A stretch of DNA of 39,437 bases from Solobacterium sp. (GTDB taxonomy: Bacteria > Bacillota_I > Bacilli_A > Erysipelotrichales > Erysipelotrichaceae). Both the position numbers and the translations under genes were made by a program. The notes beneath the pieces are model-generated. The model was not told the origin of the DNA. It made no database searches and saw only the letters and a list, made by a program, of their open reading frames with translations. Shown one piece after another: positions 17,509-25,061 of the stretch. The stretch's first letter is position 1; every line of letters begins with the position of its first letter. Location: contig JAFRMA010000042.1 in the NCBI GenBank assembly GCA_017430925.1, forward strand, positions 1 through 39,437, read 5' to 3'.

Positions 17509-18049
17509 ATAACTCTTCAGTATGATTGAACAGACGGTAGATCATCAACGCCACATTGTGCGCGCTTTCCCGTTTGCCGTCCTCTTCCCATTTCAGGAAT
17601 GAATTCAGTAACGCGCCTGCATATGCGTATAACTCATACATATGCAGTTTTTTCTGCGGGAAGATATTCTTCATCATATACTCATTGACTGCCTCAATCA
17701 GTACAGAATACAGCCCGTGTTTGTTTAGTGTAAGAAAGTAGCGGGAATACCGGTCAAAGTAATTCAGGGAGAACTCGATATGTTCCAGTTTCATATATAC
17801 ACCCGGATCGTTGATTTCTCCGCCTTCGATCATATAACCGTTAACGATAATACTCAGATAATCACATAACGCATCATAAAGATTCTCATAGTACCGGTAG
17901 AAAGACATTCTGGATACCTTGGCATTACGGATGACATCGGAGACTTTGATCTTTGAAAACTCCTGTTTATCCAATTCATCCAGAATTGCATTTCCTATCG
18001 CTATGCGGGTAGTTATTGTTCGGTTGTTCAGCTCAGTTTTGATCTTCAT
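17507..18049 (-). CDS. TetR/AcrR-family transcriptional regulator
   Basis: A 180-residue regulator. The N-terminal helix-turn-helix runs from ITTRIAIGNAILDELD through FSKIKVSDVIRNAKVS to RMSFYRYYENLYDAL (residues ~14-62), the classic TetR DNA-binding pattern. The remainder is an all-helical ligand or dimer domain without a recognised ligand motif. It is divergent from degV, and an 18-bp near-perfect palindrome in the shared intergenic region (18072-18089) is the probable operator, so it likely represses itself and perhaps degV. The only purine-rich ribosome site (AAAGGA) is about 16 bases before ATG 18049, unusually far. Confidence 0.87.
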   Translation of the reverse strand: MKIKTELNNRTITTRIAIGNAILDELDKQEFSKIKVSDVIRNAKVSRMSFYRYYENLYDALCDYLSIIVNGYMIEGGEINDPGVYMKLEHIEFSLNYFDRYSRYFLTLNKHGLYSVLIEAVNEYMMKNIFPQKKLHMYELYAYAGALLNSFLKWEEDGKRESAHNVALMIYRLFNHTEEL

Positions 18050-18071
18050 AAATGTGATAAATCAGTCCTTT

Positions 18072-18089
18072 TTGTCTCATATGTGACAA
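18072..18089. promoter_or_regulatory. Palindromic operator candidate for the TetR regulator
   Basis: The 18-base site TTGTCTCAT/ATGTGACAA is symmetric except for one position in each half (positions 6 and 13). It lies between the divergent TetR and degV genes, 23 bases from the TetR start codon, where a TetR dimer site is expected. Confidence 0.55.
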
Positions 18090-18160
18090 TATTCTTCTTT
18101 TTGTAAATTTTAACATGACCAGGGAACTCGTACAATACTCCTCAATAGCGGAGGTGTAAC

Positions 18161-18991
18161 ATGAGAATTGTAGCTGACTCGTCTTGTGATTTATACTCAC
18201 TGAAAGATACAGACTTCAGGATCGTACCGCTGACGATCTATACAGATGAAAAGAGCTTTGTGGATGATCCGTCCCTGAACATCACGGAAATGCTGGATTA
18301 TCTGGAAAACTACCATGACAGATCTTATACTTCCTGTCCATCCATAGATTCCTGGCTGTGTGCATTTAGCGGCGCGGAAGAGATCTTTGTCCTGACAGTA
18401 ACCAGTGCGTTATCCGGTTCATATAACAGTGCCCAGAATGCCGCGGAGATGTATTGTGAAGATCATCCGGAAGCGAAGATCTCCATCATAGATTCTCTCT
18501 CTACCGGGGCAGAAGAAGCCCTGATTTTGCAGAAACTGGCAGAATTGGTCAACAGTGGACAAGACTTTGAAACCATAGACAAAAGGATCCGTAACTATCA
18601 GAAACATACCCGTCTGTTTTTCTCCTTCATCTCTCTGCATAACCTGACCCAGAACGGAAGAGTAAACAAGACCGTTGCGGCTGCCCTGAGCATCCTCAAA
18701 ATCAGTGTTACCGGCACAGCTTCCCCCGAAGGGAAGATCAGTGTTACCGGCAAAGTCCGCGGAGAGAAGAAAGTGTTACAGACACTGTTTGAAGATATGA
18801 AGAAAGCAGGATACCGCGGCGGACGCGCAATTATCACCCATGTGGAGAATTCCGAAGCAGCCGTCAGACTGAAAGAATATGTACAGAGAGAGTTCGATAA
18901 TGCCAGAATCGATATCTTGCCGGCAAGAGGACTCTGCAGTTACTACATGGAGAGAAAAGGAATCGTCATCAGCTGTGAAACAGGGATGTAG
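18161..18991 (+). CDS. DegV-family fatty-acid-binding protein
   Basis: A 276-residue DegV protein. The N-terminal strand reads RIVADSSCDL; the ligand loops include SYTSCPSIDSWL, TSALSGSYNSAQNAAE and DSLSTGAEEALIL, and the second domain carries NGRVNKTVAAALSILKISV and GEKKVLQTLFEDMKK. DegV proteins bind long-chain fatty acids; FakB members of the family deliver them to the FakA kinase in the cytosol. No fakA is nearby, so this may be a FakB-like carrier or another DegV. GGAGGTG lies 5-6 bases before ATG. The TetR palindrome upstream suggests control by that regulator. Confidence 0.9.
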   Translation: MRIVADSSCDLYSLKDTDFRIVPLTIYTDEKSFVDDPSLNITEMLDYLENYHDRSYTSCPSIDSWLCAFSGAEEIFVLTVTSALSGSYNSAQNAAEMYCEDHPEAKISIIDSLSTGAEEALILQKLAELVNSGQDFETIDKRIRNYQKHTRLFFSFISLHNLTQNGRVNKTVAAALSILKISVTGTASPEGKISVTGKVRGEKKVLQTLFEDMKKAGYRGGRAIITHVENSEAAVRLKEYVQREFDNARIDILPARGLCSYYMERKGIVISCETGM

Positions 18992-19005
18992 CAGATTACC
19001 TGAAT

Positions 19006-19041
19006 AACAAAAAACGCTGTAATTTCCGGAATATACAGCGT
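19006..19041 (-). terminator. Terminator of the tRNA-Arg transcript
   Basis: On the minus strand, ACGCTGTA pairs with TACAGCGT (19034-19041 with 19014-19021), followed by a TTTTTTG tract. It lies just behind the tRNA 3' end. Confidence 0.85.
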
Positions 19042-19049
19042 GATCTGCA

Positions 19050-19126
19050 TGGCGTCCCGGACAGAATTCGAATCTGCGACCTTTCGCTTAGGAGGCGAAC
19101 GCTCTATCCGGCTGAGCTACCGGGAC
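19050..19126 (-). tRNA. tRNA-Arg(CCT)
   Basis: A 77-base cloverleaf including an encoded CCA. Acceptor GTCCCGG pairs with CCGGGAC, the D stem is GCTC/GAGC, the anticodon stem TTCGC/GCGAA encloses the loop CTCCTAA, and the T arm is GCAGA-TTCGAAT-TCTGT with one wobble pair. Anticodon CCT reads AGG (Arg). It is a single-gene transcript with its own promoter and terminator. Confidence 0.96.
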
Positions 19127-19137
19127 ATACATACGAT

Positions 19138-19166
19138 ATCTTAGCAAAACTACATGATTTCGTCTA
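19138..19166 (-). promoter_or_regulatory. Promoter candidate for tRNA-Arg
   Basis: Minus strand: -35 TAGACG (19161-19166), 17-base spacer, extended -10 TGCTAAGAT with TAAGAT at 19138-19143. The tRNA begins 11 bases later. Confidence 0.45.
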
Positions 19167-19175
19167 TCTCCCATA

Positions 19176-19184
19176 TGATAAAAT
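19176..19184 (+). promoter_or_regulatory. Extended -10 directly in front of the pentapeptide gene
   Basis: TGATAAAAT is an extended -10 whose last base is six bases before ATG 19191. A start point six or seven bases downstream would fall on the initiation codon, implying a leaderless mRNA. Confidence 0.4.
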
Positions 19185-19190
19185 CATAGT

Positions 19191-19826
19191 ATGATCAAGA
19201 GAAAATCCCCGGTATCCCCGCGTTTCCCGGCAGAACCGGAATCCGGCACCCTGCAGAAAAGAATCCGGGAATACCGTGTTGAAAATCAAAAGTATTCCGG
19301 AGAAGAGTGTGATCAGGAACTCACTGCCATGACCTTCTCCGAGTGTGTCTTTACCTCTGTTGTCTTTACCGGAAAGGCAAGAGGATGTGAACTGGCAGAC
19401 GTGATTTTTGAACACTGTGATTTCTCCAACATCGACATGCGGGAAACAACAACCCGGAGAGTGATCTTTGACCGCTGCCGGCTGACCGGTACAGATCTGG
19501 AAGACAGCCGTTTCGAAGATACAGAGTTCCGCAGCTGTGAATTCAGTTATGCGAACCTCTCTGCGTCAAAGTTCCGCAGGGTGATCCTGAAGGATTCCAA
19601 CTGCCGGGATACCTCCTTTACCATGACAGAATTCAAGGATACGGACATTGAACGCTGTAATTTCACTGACGCGGAATTCCTCAACACCAGTCTGGCAGGA
19701 CTGGATCTCTCAACCAGCAAAATCGACCGTATTACCTGCAGTACAGACGCGTTTAAAGGAGTGTACGTGAATGCGGAACAGGCGGTCGCGATTGCGGCAA
19801 TTCTCGGTGTAATCGTAAAAGAATAA
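19191..19826 (+). CDS. Pentapeptide-repeat protein
   Basis: A 211-residue cytosolic protein. After a basic N-terminus, residues ~60-185 follow the five-residue A(D/N)LXX-like rhythm, with central Phe or Leu at each turn (for example CDFSNIDMRE, CRLTGTDLEDSRFEDTEF, ANLSASKF, CNFTDAEFLNTSLAGLDL). This folds into a right-handed quadrilateral beta-helix. Some relatives (Qnr, MfpA, McbG) mimic DNA and protect gyrase, but this protein has no diagnostic feature of that group, so the role is open. No ribosome site precedes ATG 19191, and an extended -10 sits six bases upstream, suggesting a leaderless transcript. No other start is better. Confidence 0.85.
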   Translation: MIKRKSPVSPRFPAEPESGTLQKRIREYRVENQKYSGEECDQELTAMTFSECVFTSVVFTGKARGCELADVIFEHCDFSNIDMRETTTRRVIFDRCRLTGTDLEDSRFEDTEFRSCEFSYANLSASKFRRVILKDSNCRDTSFTMTEFKDTDIERCNFTDAEFLNTSLAGLDLSTSKIDRITCSTDAFKGVYVNAEQAVAIAAILGVIVKE

Positions 19827-19887
19827 AACCTTGATTCATTTCACTAAATTTTCACAAATCTCGCATATCGGTTACACAAAGTCAATG

Positions 19888-19970
19888 TATTATAAGAGTA
19901 TCAAATAAAGAGTTTGATATTTCTTTCCCCCTATCAGAATAGAGCTCATCGACGGATGAGCTCTTTTCTT
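19888..19970 (+). ncRNA. Possible short RNA or 3' UTR with two hairpins
   Basis: Downstream of the pentapeptide gene a TATTAT -10-like element (19888-19893) precedes a hairpin (TATCAAA 19899-19905 with TTTGATA 19913-19919), a C/T-rich linker and a strong terminator at 19941-19970. A ~70-base transcript is conceivable, but no convincing -35 exists, and the region may simply be the long 3' UTR of the gene. Confidence 0.25.
19941..19970 (+). terminator. Terminator downstream of the pentapeptide gene
   Basis: A 10-bp perfect stem (AGAGCTCATC with GATGAGCTCT), four-base loop GACG, and a TTTTCTT tract. Confidence 0.9.
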
Positions 19971-20043
19971 GAGTTAACAGGGAATATTTGTTATGTTAGA
20001 GATGTAGAAAAAGAAACAGAAAGATCATTCAGGAGGAATAGTT

Positions 20044-20865
20044 ATGGCATTGTTCGGCAATCTTTTTGAAAAGAAACATTGTGATATCTGCGGCAGTGAG
20101 ATAGGGCTTCTAGGCAACCGTAAACTGGAAGACGGCAATCTGTGTAAGAACTGTGCCGCAAAACTGTCTCCCTGGTTCTCGGACCGGCGCAGATCTACCG
20201 TGGAAGAAATCCGCGCACAGTTGGAATACCGTGAAGCCAACAAAGAGAATCTTGCCGCCTTCAATCCTACGGAGACCTTGGGACATAAGACAAAGATTTA
20301 TATCGATGACGCGGCAGGGAAGATGATCGTTACCCGGTCTTCCAAGTGGAGAGAAGAAAATCCGGACTTGATCGATTTAGACAAGATTCAGGACTGCGTG
20401 GTTAATGTGATCGAACACAAAGAAGAAATCTACACCAAGGATAAAGACGGAAAGAGAGTCAGTTATTACCCGAAGCGGTATAACTATGAGTATGAATACC
20501 GCATCGAAATAACCGTGGATTCTCCGTATTACCCTGAGATCTCTTTTGAACTGACTGATGAACGTCCTACGGATAAACACCGTTATGACTATAAAAAATA
20601 TGCGGATGAAGGCTGCCTCATTCAGCACAGACTTCTGCCGGAGAAATATCCTCTGCAGGAAGTCATTGCCCAGCCGGATATCTTCATTCAGCCGGAACAG
20701 ACCGAACCGGAGACCTGGACCTGCGAATGCGGGCAGGAGAATACCGGTAACTTCTGCAGTAACTGCGGAAAGCCTAAACCAATCCGCTGGTTCTGCCCGG
20801 ACTGCGGGAGAGAAAATTACGGAACATTCTGTATCAACTGCGGAAGAAAGAAACCGGAATATTAA
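20044..20865 (+). CDS. DUF4428 protein with C-terminal zinc ribbons
   Basis: A 273-residue protein. The N-terminus is a DUF4428 zinc domain: CDICGSEIGLLGNRKLEDG followed by CKNCAAKLSPWFS and the typical RRSTVEEIRAQLEYREANK. A central beta-rich region (~85-215; IYIDDAAGKMIVTR, YYPKRYNYEYEYRIEITV) follows, then two ribbons: CECGQENTGNFCSNCGKPKP and CPDCGRENYGTFCINCGRKKP. There is no signal peptide or membrane segment. Zinc binding is well supported; the function of DUF4428 proteins is unknown. AGGAGG lies seven bases before ATG. It is a single gene flanked by terminators. Confidence 0.85.
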   Translation: MALFGNLFEKKHCDICGSEIGLLGNRKLEDGNLCKNCAAKLSPWFSDRRRSTVEEIRAQLEYREANKENLAAFNPTETLGHKTKIYIDDAAGKMIVTRSSKWREENPDLIDLDKIQDCVVNVIEHKEEIYTKDKDGKRVSYYPKRYNYEYEYRIEITVDSPYYPEISFELTDERPTDKHRYDYKKYADEGCLIQHRLLPEKYPLQEVIAQPDIFIQPEQTEPETWTCECGQENTGNFCSNCGKPKPIRWFCPDCGRENYGTFCINCGRKKPEY

Positions 20866-20895
20866 AAATCAGCACATAATGTGCTGATTTCTTTT
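20866..20895. terminator. Bidirectional terminator between DUF4428 and CobW-like genes
   Basis: An 11-bp perfect stem (AAATCAGCACA with TGTGCTGATTT), loop TAA, with T tracts on both strands. It fills the space between the convergent genes. Confidence 0.88.
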
Positions 20896-21835
20896 AGTTA
20901 AAGTATACGTATTCGTCATCCGGTCCGGCATAGTGACGGATCGCCGAAGCATACAGGACAAGTGTCTTACCTCCCTCAGAGATCGGCACGGTTTTCAGTG
21001 TTCCCTCAACTTCCAGCCACATATTCTTTTCCAGTTCCCAGCTCTTGACTCCGGTGACGGTAATACCGCAGAGTGAAGTGTCCTGTTCACAGCACACCAT
21101 GGCTCTTCTGCCTAACACAAATGATCTGGTGTATCCAGGGATATCTTCCGCATATCTTCCGCGCAGACGGATCTTTTTGTCCTCGTATGTGTCCGGGTGA
21201 TCCACCGCGTCCATATACCACAATCCGTAATCGTCATCCTTGATGTCGATCATCTCCGCGTTCTTGTCAAAGGGCAGAAGACCGCCTTTTAACTCTACAG
21301 GCTCACCGAAATTTCCTTCATAGAAGATTTGTGCGCGCTTGTTTATCGCCTTGATATTCCCGCGTAGCAGGGAAGCAGAAGTATCCGGTGTACAGCGATT
21401 GCAGATCACTACGTCTGACCACCGCAGCTGTTCAAACATCATACTGCGCATATTGGTGATATACATGGAGAATGTACTTGCGTCAACCGTGGTCAGGATT
21501 TCTACCAGAGGCCAGAATTCCGGCATATCCGCAAGTAATGTCTCACTGACGATCTCACTTCCGTTATACTCGATAAATACCTGGGAAGGGTGGTAGATCG
21601 TATCCAGTTCTTTCATCTTCTCGGGAGTAAGTTCCAGAGAACTGTCCATGAATTCAATGAAAGTATTATGTTCATCCAGGAACTTTTCCGTGTAGGGAGT
21701 TTCACCCTGTTCCAGACAGATGATCAATGTACGGTCAATCCCTTCCATAAACTGCTTATCATTCAGCGTGTCCATGATCAGGGTAGTCTTACCACTGTCA
21801 AGAAACCCCGTAAACAAATATACAGGACAAGCCAT
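20894..21835 (-). CDS. G3E/CobW-like P-loop protein with DUF1980-like C-terminus
   Basis: A 313-residue protein. The P-loop is GFLDSGKTTLI near residue 9, and the strand FIEYNGSEI replaces the usual IIEPSGxG. The GCxCC metal motif of the family is absent: the equivalent position reads FIEFMDSSLEL. From ~residue 220 the wording changes to RGRYAEDIPGYTRSFVLGRRAMVCCEQDTSLCGITV split over a region resembling DUF1980/YcgQ (TIGR03943) C-termini. Its start ATG shares a base with the stop of the upstream CobW gene (TGATG), so the two are translationally coupled. I infer a partner or sensor role in metal handling, probably zinc, not a classic chaperone. Confidence 0.75.
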   Translation of the reverse strand: MACPVYLFTGFLDSGKTTLIMDTLNDKQFMEGIDRTLIICLEQGETPYTEKFLDEHNTFIEFMDSSLELTPEKMKELDTIYHPSQVFIEYNGSEIVSETLLADMPEFWPLVEILTTVDASTFSMYITNMRSMMFEQLRWSDVVICNRCTPDTSASLLRGNIKAINKRAQIFYEGNFGEPVELKGGLLPFDKNAEMIDIKDDDYGLWYMDAVDHPDTYEDKKIRLRGRYAEDIPGYTRSFVLGRRAMVCCEQDTSLCGITVTGVKSWELEKNMWLEVEGTLKTVPISEGGKTLVLYASAIRHYAGPDDEYVYFN

Positions 21836-22947
21836 CAGTGTACTCCAAAGATATCCTTGATCTCTTCGATATCCACATGTTCACCAATGACAGTGATCAA
21901 TCCGGTATACGCAGGGGAACCTTCACGGATATCCGCATCCCCCGGCACATAGTCAAAGAAGATCCATTTCCCGTCATGATCCGGTACGATACCCTTGGCA
22001 CGGATCACGTTTTCTCCCAGCTTGGACAACATACTGCGCAGTTCTTCCTCGTTGTAGCGGTTGATCGTCTCGATACCTACAGAGTCGAAAATTTCATCTG
22101 CGTCATGTTCACCATGGTGATGGTGGTGATGTTCGTGTTCATCACTTCCCAGACGGATACGGTTGCCTTCGGAAAGACCTTCGTTTGCGGCTGCTTCTTC
22201 AGCTGCGTGATCATGGTGGTGATGATGCTCGTGCTCGTGTTCATGCTCATGCTCATGATGGTGTTCATGTTCGTGATCATGTTCATGTTCGTGGTGGTGA
22301 TGATGCTCGTGTTCTTCTTCTTCTTCGTCATCATCTTCCAGGCCTTCCGGGAAACCGTTGGTGGATCCGGTCATTGCCTCAAAGATTACTGTGCCGGATA
22401 ATTCATCCCATGGTGTGGTGATAATTCTGGCTTCCGGATTCAGTTCACGGATGATCGCGATATCTTCTGCCAGCTTTTCTTCACTGACATTCTGTGTTCT
22501 GGAAAGAACGATACTCGCGGCAGTCTTGATCTGATCGTCAAAGAATTCCTTGAAATTCCTGTGGTATACCTTACATCTCGCGGCATCCACAACCGTACTG
22601 TAACTATCCAGTTCCAGGCCTTCTACTGACTGGATTGCCTTCAGGATATCCGAGAGTTTGCCTACACCGGACGGTTCGATGATGATATGATCCGGCTGAT
22701 ATTCTTCTGCCAGCATCTTCAGAGCTTCTTCAAAATCTCCTTTCAGACTGCAGCAGATACATCCGCTGTTGATTTCACGGATCTCAATACCGGCTTCCTT
22801 GAGGAATCCTCCGTCAATACCGATTTCTCCGTATTCGTTCTCCACCAGGACGACTTTCTGACCGTTGAAGACATCTTTCAGTAATTTGGATATTAATGTG
22901 GTTTTACCTGCGCCCAGGAATCCTGAGACTACATTTACCTTTGTCAT
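21835..22947 (-). CDS. CobW/G3E-family GTPase metallochaperone with His-rich region
   Basis: A 370-residue protein. Walker A is GFLGAGKTT (residues 9-17), the family metal motif is SGCICCSL (61-68), and EPSGVG follows at ~97. Between ~203 and ~285 lies a low-complexity stretch with about 31 histidines alternating with Glu/Asp, a probable zinc (or other metal) store. The C-terminal CobW_C domain ends the protein. Such GTPases insert or traffic metals in the cytosol. ATG 22947 has GAGGT about eight bases upstream; the in-frame ATG further up lacks a site. A perfect TATAAT lies 31 bases before the start. I see no Zur-like operator. Confidence 0.9.
   Translation of the reverse strand: MTKVNVVSGFLGAGKTTLISKLLKDVFNGQKVVLVENEYGEIGIDGGFLKEAGIEIREINSGCICCSLKGDFEEALKMLAEEYQPDHIIIEPSGVGKLSDILKAIQSVEGLELDSYSTVVDAARCKVYHRNFKEFFDDQIKTAASIVLSRTQNVSEEKLAEDIAIIRELNPEARIITTPWDELSGTVIFEAMTGSTNGFPEGLEDDDEEEEEHEHHHHHEHEHDHEHEHHHEHEHEHEHEHHHHHDHAAEEAAANEGLSEGNRIRLGSDEHEHHHHHHGEHDADEIFDSVGIETINRYNEEELRSMLSKLGENVIRAKGIVPDHDGKWIFFDYVPGDADIREGSPAYTGLITVIGEHVDIEEIKDIFGVH
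22078..22340. repeat. Low-complexity His/Glu codon tract inside the CobW gene
   Basis: On the plus strand this stretch is made of ATG/GTG/TTC-type triplets repeated in imperfect order (complement of CAT, CAC and GAA codons). It encodes the His-rich segment and is prone to slippage; it is coding, not an intergenic repeat. Confidence 0.7.
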
Positions 22948-22977
22948 TTGTCTTACCTCACTTTTTTCTGCTTCTTT

Positions 22978-22983
22978 ATTATA
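22978..22983 (-). promoter_or_regulatory. -10 box candidate for the CobW pair
   Basis: A perfect TATAAT on the minus strand 31 bases before ATG 22947. No -35 with correct spacing is visible; TTGACA lies only seven bases upstream. Confidence 0.4.
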
Positions 22984-23015
22984 GTACATCTGTCAACTGT
23001 CTCATTTGATCTGTA

Positions 23016-23045
23016 TGAAAAAGGTATCCCTCATCAGGATACCTT
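23016..23045 (-). terminator. Terminator of the cyclophilin-esterase gene
   Basis: Minus strand: AAGGTATCC (23045-23037) pairs with GGATACCTT (23029-23021) around a seven-base loop, then TTTTC. It follows the stop of the fusion gene directly. Confidence 0.88.
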
Positions 23046-23049
23046 CAGT

Positions 23050-24573
23050 TTATTTCTGGTTCTTATAGACATCTCTCATGAAGTAATCCGCATGGGTTAC
23101 CCAGAGATCAAAGTTCGGATCACCTTTACCATCAAAGATCTTATGACCTGCGAATCCGTGCGGATGTCCCGCAAAGGTATGGATCTCTACAGGAATTTCA
23201 TGTTCATGGAGAGAAGTGTAGAGATAGTGCAGGTTCTTCATGGCACCGTGATCGTCTCTTCCTACAGCGATAAATGTCGGGGGATAGACAACACCTGTAT
23301 AATTGAACGGAGTTCCGTCATGGCGGGGACCATAGATACAGAGGTAGGCATCCGGTCTGCCGTTATATTCATCCAGTTCATCCGGCTCGTACTCCGGGAA
23401 GTAATCCTGTACAGCCTTGTTTCCGGAATAGTATTCAATACAGAAATCTACCGTGATACCGCCGTTGGAAAAACCTGCGGCTGCGATATGATCCGGATCA
23501 ATGCGGTACGTTTCCGCGTTTGCGCGTACAAGGCGGATAGCACGGGCAGTGTCGGCTCCGACTTCCTGGGGACTCCACGGACATCCGTTAGGCCGGCACT
23601 GAAGGATAAAGCACTGATAACCCAGTTCGTTGAATTCACGTCCGATCTGATAGCACTCACTGATGGAACCGATACCGTGGCTTCCTCCCGCAATCAGGAT
23701 GACAGCGCCGACAGGCTGTACATCTTCACTGACAAGCATTTCCAGGTAGTAGGGCTTGAAATCAGGATCGTGATCGAAGGAATAGTCATCGTTTTCCACG
23801 TAAGGGGTATTCACCGGCATCTTTCCTTCCGGCCACAGCCAGATCCGTTCCGGCGCATTTTCCATGGGTTCAATACTCTCCAGTTTATCCATGAACTGTG
23901 TATGAAGAAGTTCTCTCTGATCATCATCTTCTTCCTTCATCATCTTGAACTGTAACTGCGCAAGTTCAATTAAGTCTTCCACCGGATACCGTGTAGGATC
24001 CTCATAAAGAGTGATTGCCTTGTTCAGCTCCTTGCCGTATTCCTGACGGTGCGGTTCTCTGCGCAGATGGATCGGGTTTACACCAAGCTTGGTCTTCGGA
24101 GCTTCTTCAATGTATACCCGGCGCATGACTACCGGTGTAAACGGCGCGTCACGGAAGTTGGTGCGTACACTTGCAATCTCATCCACTACATCCATGCCTT
24201 CGACCACATGTCCAAATGCGGCATACTGACCATCCAGATGCGGCGCATCCTGGTGCATGATAAAGAACTGGCTGGAGGCGGAATTGGGGTCCATTGCCCT
24301 GGCCATGGAGATGACTCCGCGTTCGTGCCGGATCGGATTCGGATGACCGTTGGAACTGAATTCTCCGACGATTCGTTCGGAAGAACCACCGGTACCGTTA
24401 CCGCGGGGATCACCGCCCTGGATCATAAATCCGGGAATAATACGATGAAATGTCAGTCCGTCATAGAATCCCTCACGGACTAATTTGATAAAGTTGGCAG
24501 TAGTGACGGGAGCTGCCTGTTCATCCAGTTCCAGCTTGATTACACCGCCGTTTTCCATCTCGATAATAACCAT
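23050..24573 (-). CDS. Cyclophilin peptidyl-prolyl isomerase fused to an alpha/beta-hydrolase (esterase)
   Basis: A 507-residue two-domain protein in one uninterrupted frame. Residues 1-155 are a cyclophilin with the active-site set [13 protein letters not shown] (Arg44, Phe49, Gln52), SSQFFI (102-104) and [11 protein letters not shown]. After a charged helical linker (~160-270) comes an alpha/beta-hydrolase with oxyanion GGSHG (~297), nucleophile GFSNGG (Ser369), acid VGRDDHG (~440) and His FAGHPHGF (~470), similar to acetyl-xylan or BD-FAE-type esterases. There is no signal peptide, so it should be cytosolic. GGAGG lies eight bases before ATG 24573. Both domains look active. It follows a small membrane-protein gene in the same direction. 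Confidence 0.88.
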   Translation of the reverse strand: MVIIEMENGGVIKLELDEQAAPVTTANFIKLVREGFYDGLTFHRIIPGFMIQGGDPRGNGTGGSSERIVGEFSSNGHPNPIRHERGVISMARAMDPNSASSQFFIMHQDAPHLDGQYAAFGHVVEGMDVVDEIASVRTNFRDAPFTPVVMRRVYIEEAPKTKLGVNPIHLRREPHRQEYGKELNKAITLYEDPTRYPVEDLIELAQLQFKMMKEEDDDQRELLHTQFMDKLESIEPMENAPERIWLWPEGKMPVNTPYVENDDYSFDHDPDFKPYYLEMLVSEDVQPVGAVILIAGGSHGIGSISECYQIGREFNELGYQCFILQCRPNGCPWSPQEVGADTARAIRLVRANAETYRIDPDHIAAAGFSNGGITVDFCIEYYSGNKAVQDYFPEYEPDELDEYNGRPDAYLCIYGPRHDGTPFNYTGVVYPPTFIAVGRDDHGAMKNLHYLYTSLHEHEIPVEIHTFAGHPHGFAGHKIFDGKGDPNFDLWVTHADYFMRDVYKNQK

Positions 24574-24586
24574 GACAATTCCTCCT

Positions 24587-24934
24587 CTAATAATGTCGTA
24601 AAGTTTCAGACTGATCACGTTGATTCAGTAATTCGGCAATCTCATCCGGTTCGTTTTCCTCTAAAGGATTGGCAGTTTCTTCTTCTTGTTGTTTGCGGAT
24701 ATGACTGTAGCGGGCAATCGCGTTTTCTCTTCTGAGCTCTTCCAGCTGTTTTGCGTGATTCTTCTGGATCTTGATATAGTCGATGGACAGAGCTGTATCG
24801 ATCATCAGAAACAGCAGCATTCCCAGTCCCAGAAGAACATCCCCGTCCAGCAGTAAAACCAGCGCAACCAGGCTGAAGAAGGCATCTCCGGCAATCATGA
24901 TACCGGTAAGTATACTTTTGAGTTTCGGATTCAT
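24587..24934 (-). CDS. Small two-helix membrane protein
   Basis: A 115-residue protein I do not recognise. Two hydrophobic helices (~8-27 and ~31-50) are followed by a charged, coiled-coil-like tail ([26 protein letters not shown]). I chose ATG 24934 because AGAGG lies eight bases before it; longer readings upstream lack a site and run through the promoter region. It ends 13 bases before the cyclophilin-esterase start, so the two are probably one operon. A role as membrane partner of the fusion protein is possible but unproven. Confidence 0.7.
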   Translation of the reverse strand: MNPKLKSILTGIMIAGDAFFSLVALVLLLDGDVLLGLGMLLFLMIDTALSIDYIKIQKNHAKQLEELRRENAIARYSHIRKQQEEETANPLEENEPDEIAELLNQRDQSETLRHY

Positions 24935-24956
24935 CTTATACCTCTGAATATATTTC

Positions 24957-24985
24957 ATTGTATCAATTTCACGAACATTTGACCA
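24957..24985 (-). promoter_or_regulatory. Promoter candidate for the small membrane protein operon
   Basis: Minus strand: -35 TGGTCA (24980-24985), 17-base spacer, extended -10 TGATACAAT with TACAAT at 24957-24962. Confidence 0.5.
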
Positions 24986-25029
24986 TGTGGAATACCGATT
25001 ATCCTTTACTATCATCTTAGTGTACTTTA

Positions 25030-25038
25030 TGGTAAAAT
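25030..25038 (+). promoter_or_regulatory. Extended -10 for the acidic anchored protein gene
   Basis: TGGTAAAAT, an extended -10, 23 bases before ATG 25062, with no clear -35. It may also drive the pyr genes, since no other promoter is evident before pyrK. Confidence 0.45.
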
Positions 25039-25061
25039 ACAGACGAAGTGAGGTAGAACAT

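Noticed and set aside
21838..22401. Plus-strand frame and triplet repeat tract resembling a repeat array
   Set aside because: The repetition is the complement of His and Glu codons in the CobW gene; there are no uniform repeats and spacers as in CRISPR.
22948..23020. Zur-type zinc operator upstream of the CobW pair
   Set aside because: No TAAT-rich dyad is present; only a GACA-containing direct repeat near the -10.
22948..23955. A 335-codon frame opposite the cyclophilin-esterase gene
   Set aside because: It lies antisense to a gene with clear catalytic motifs, has no ribosome site and no recognisable domain; long antisense frames here follow from codon bias.
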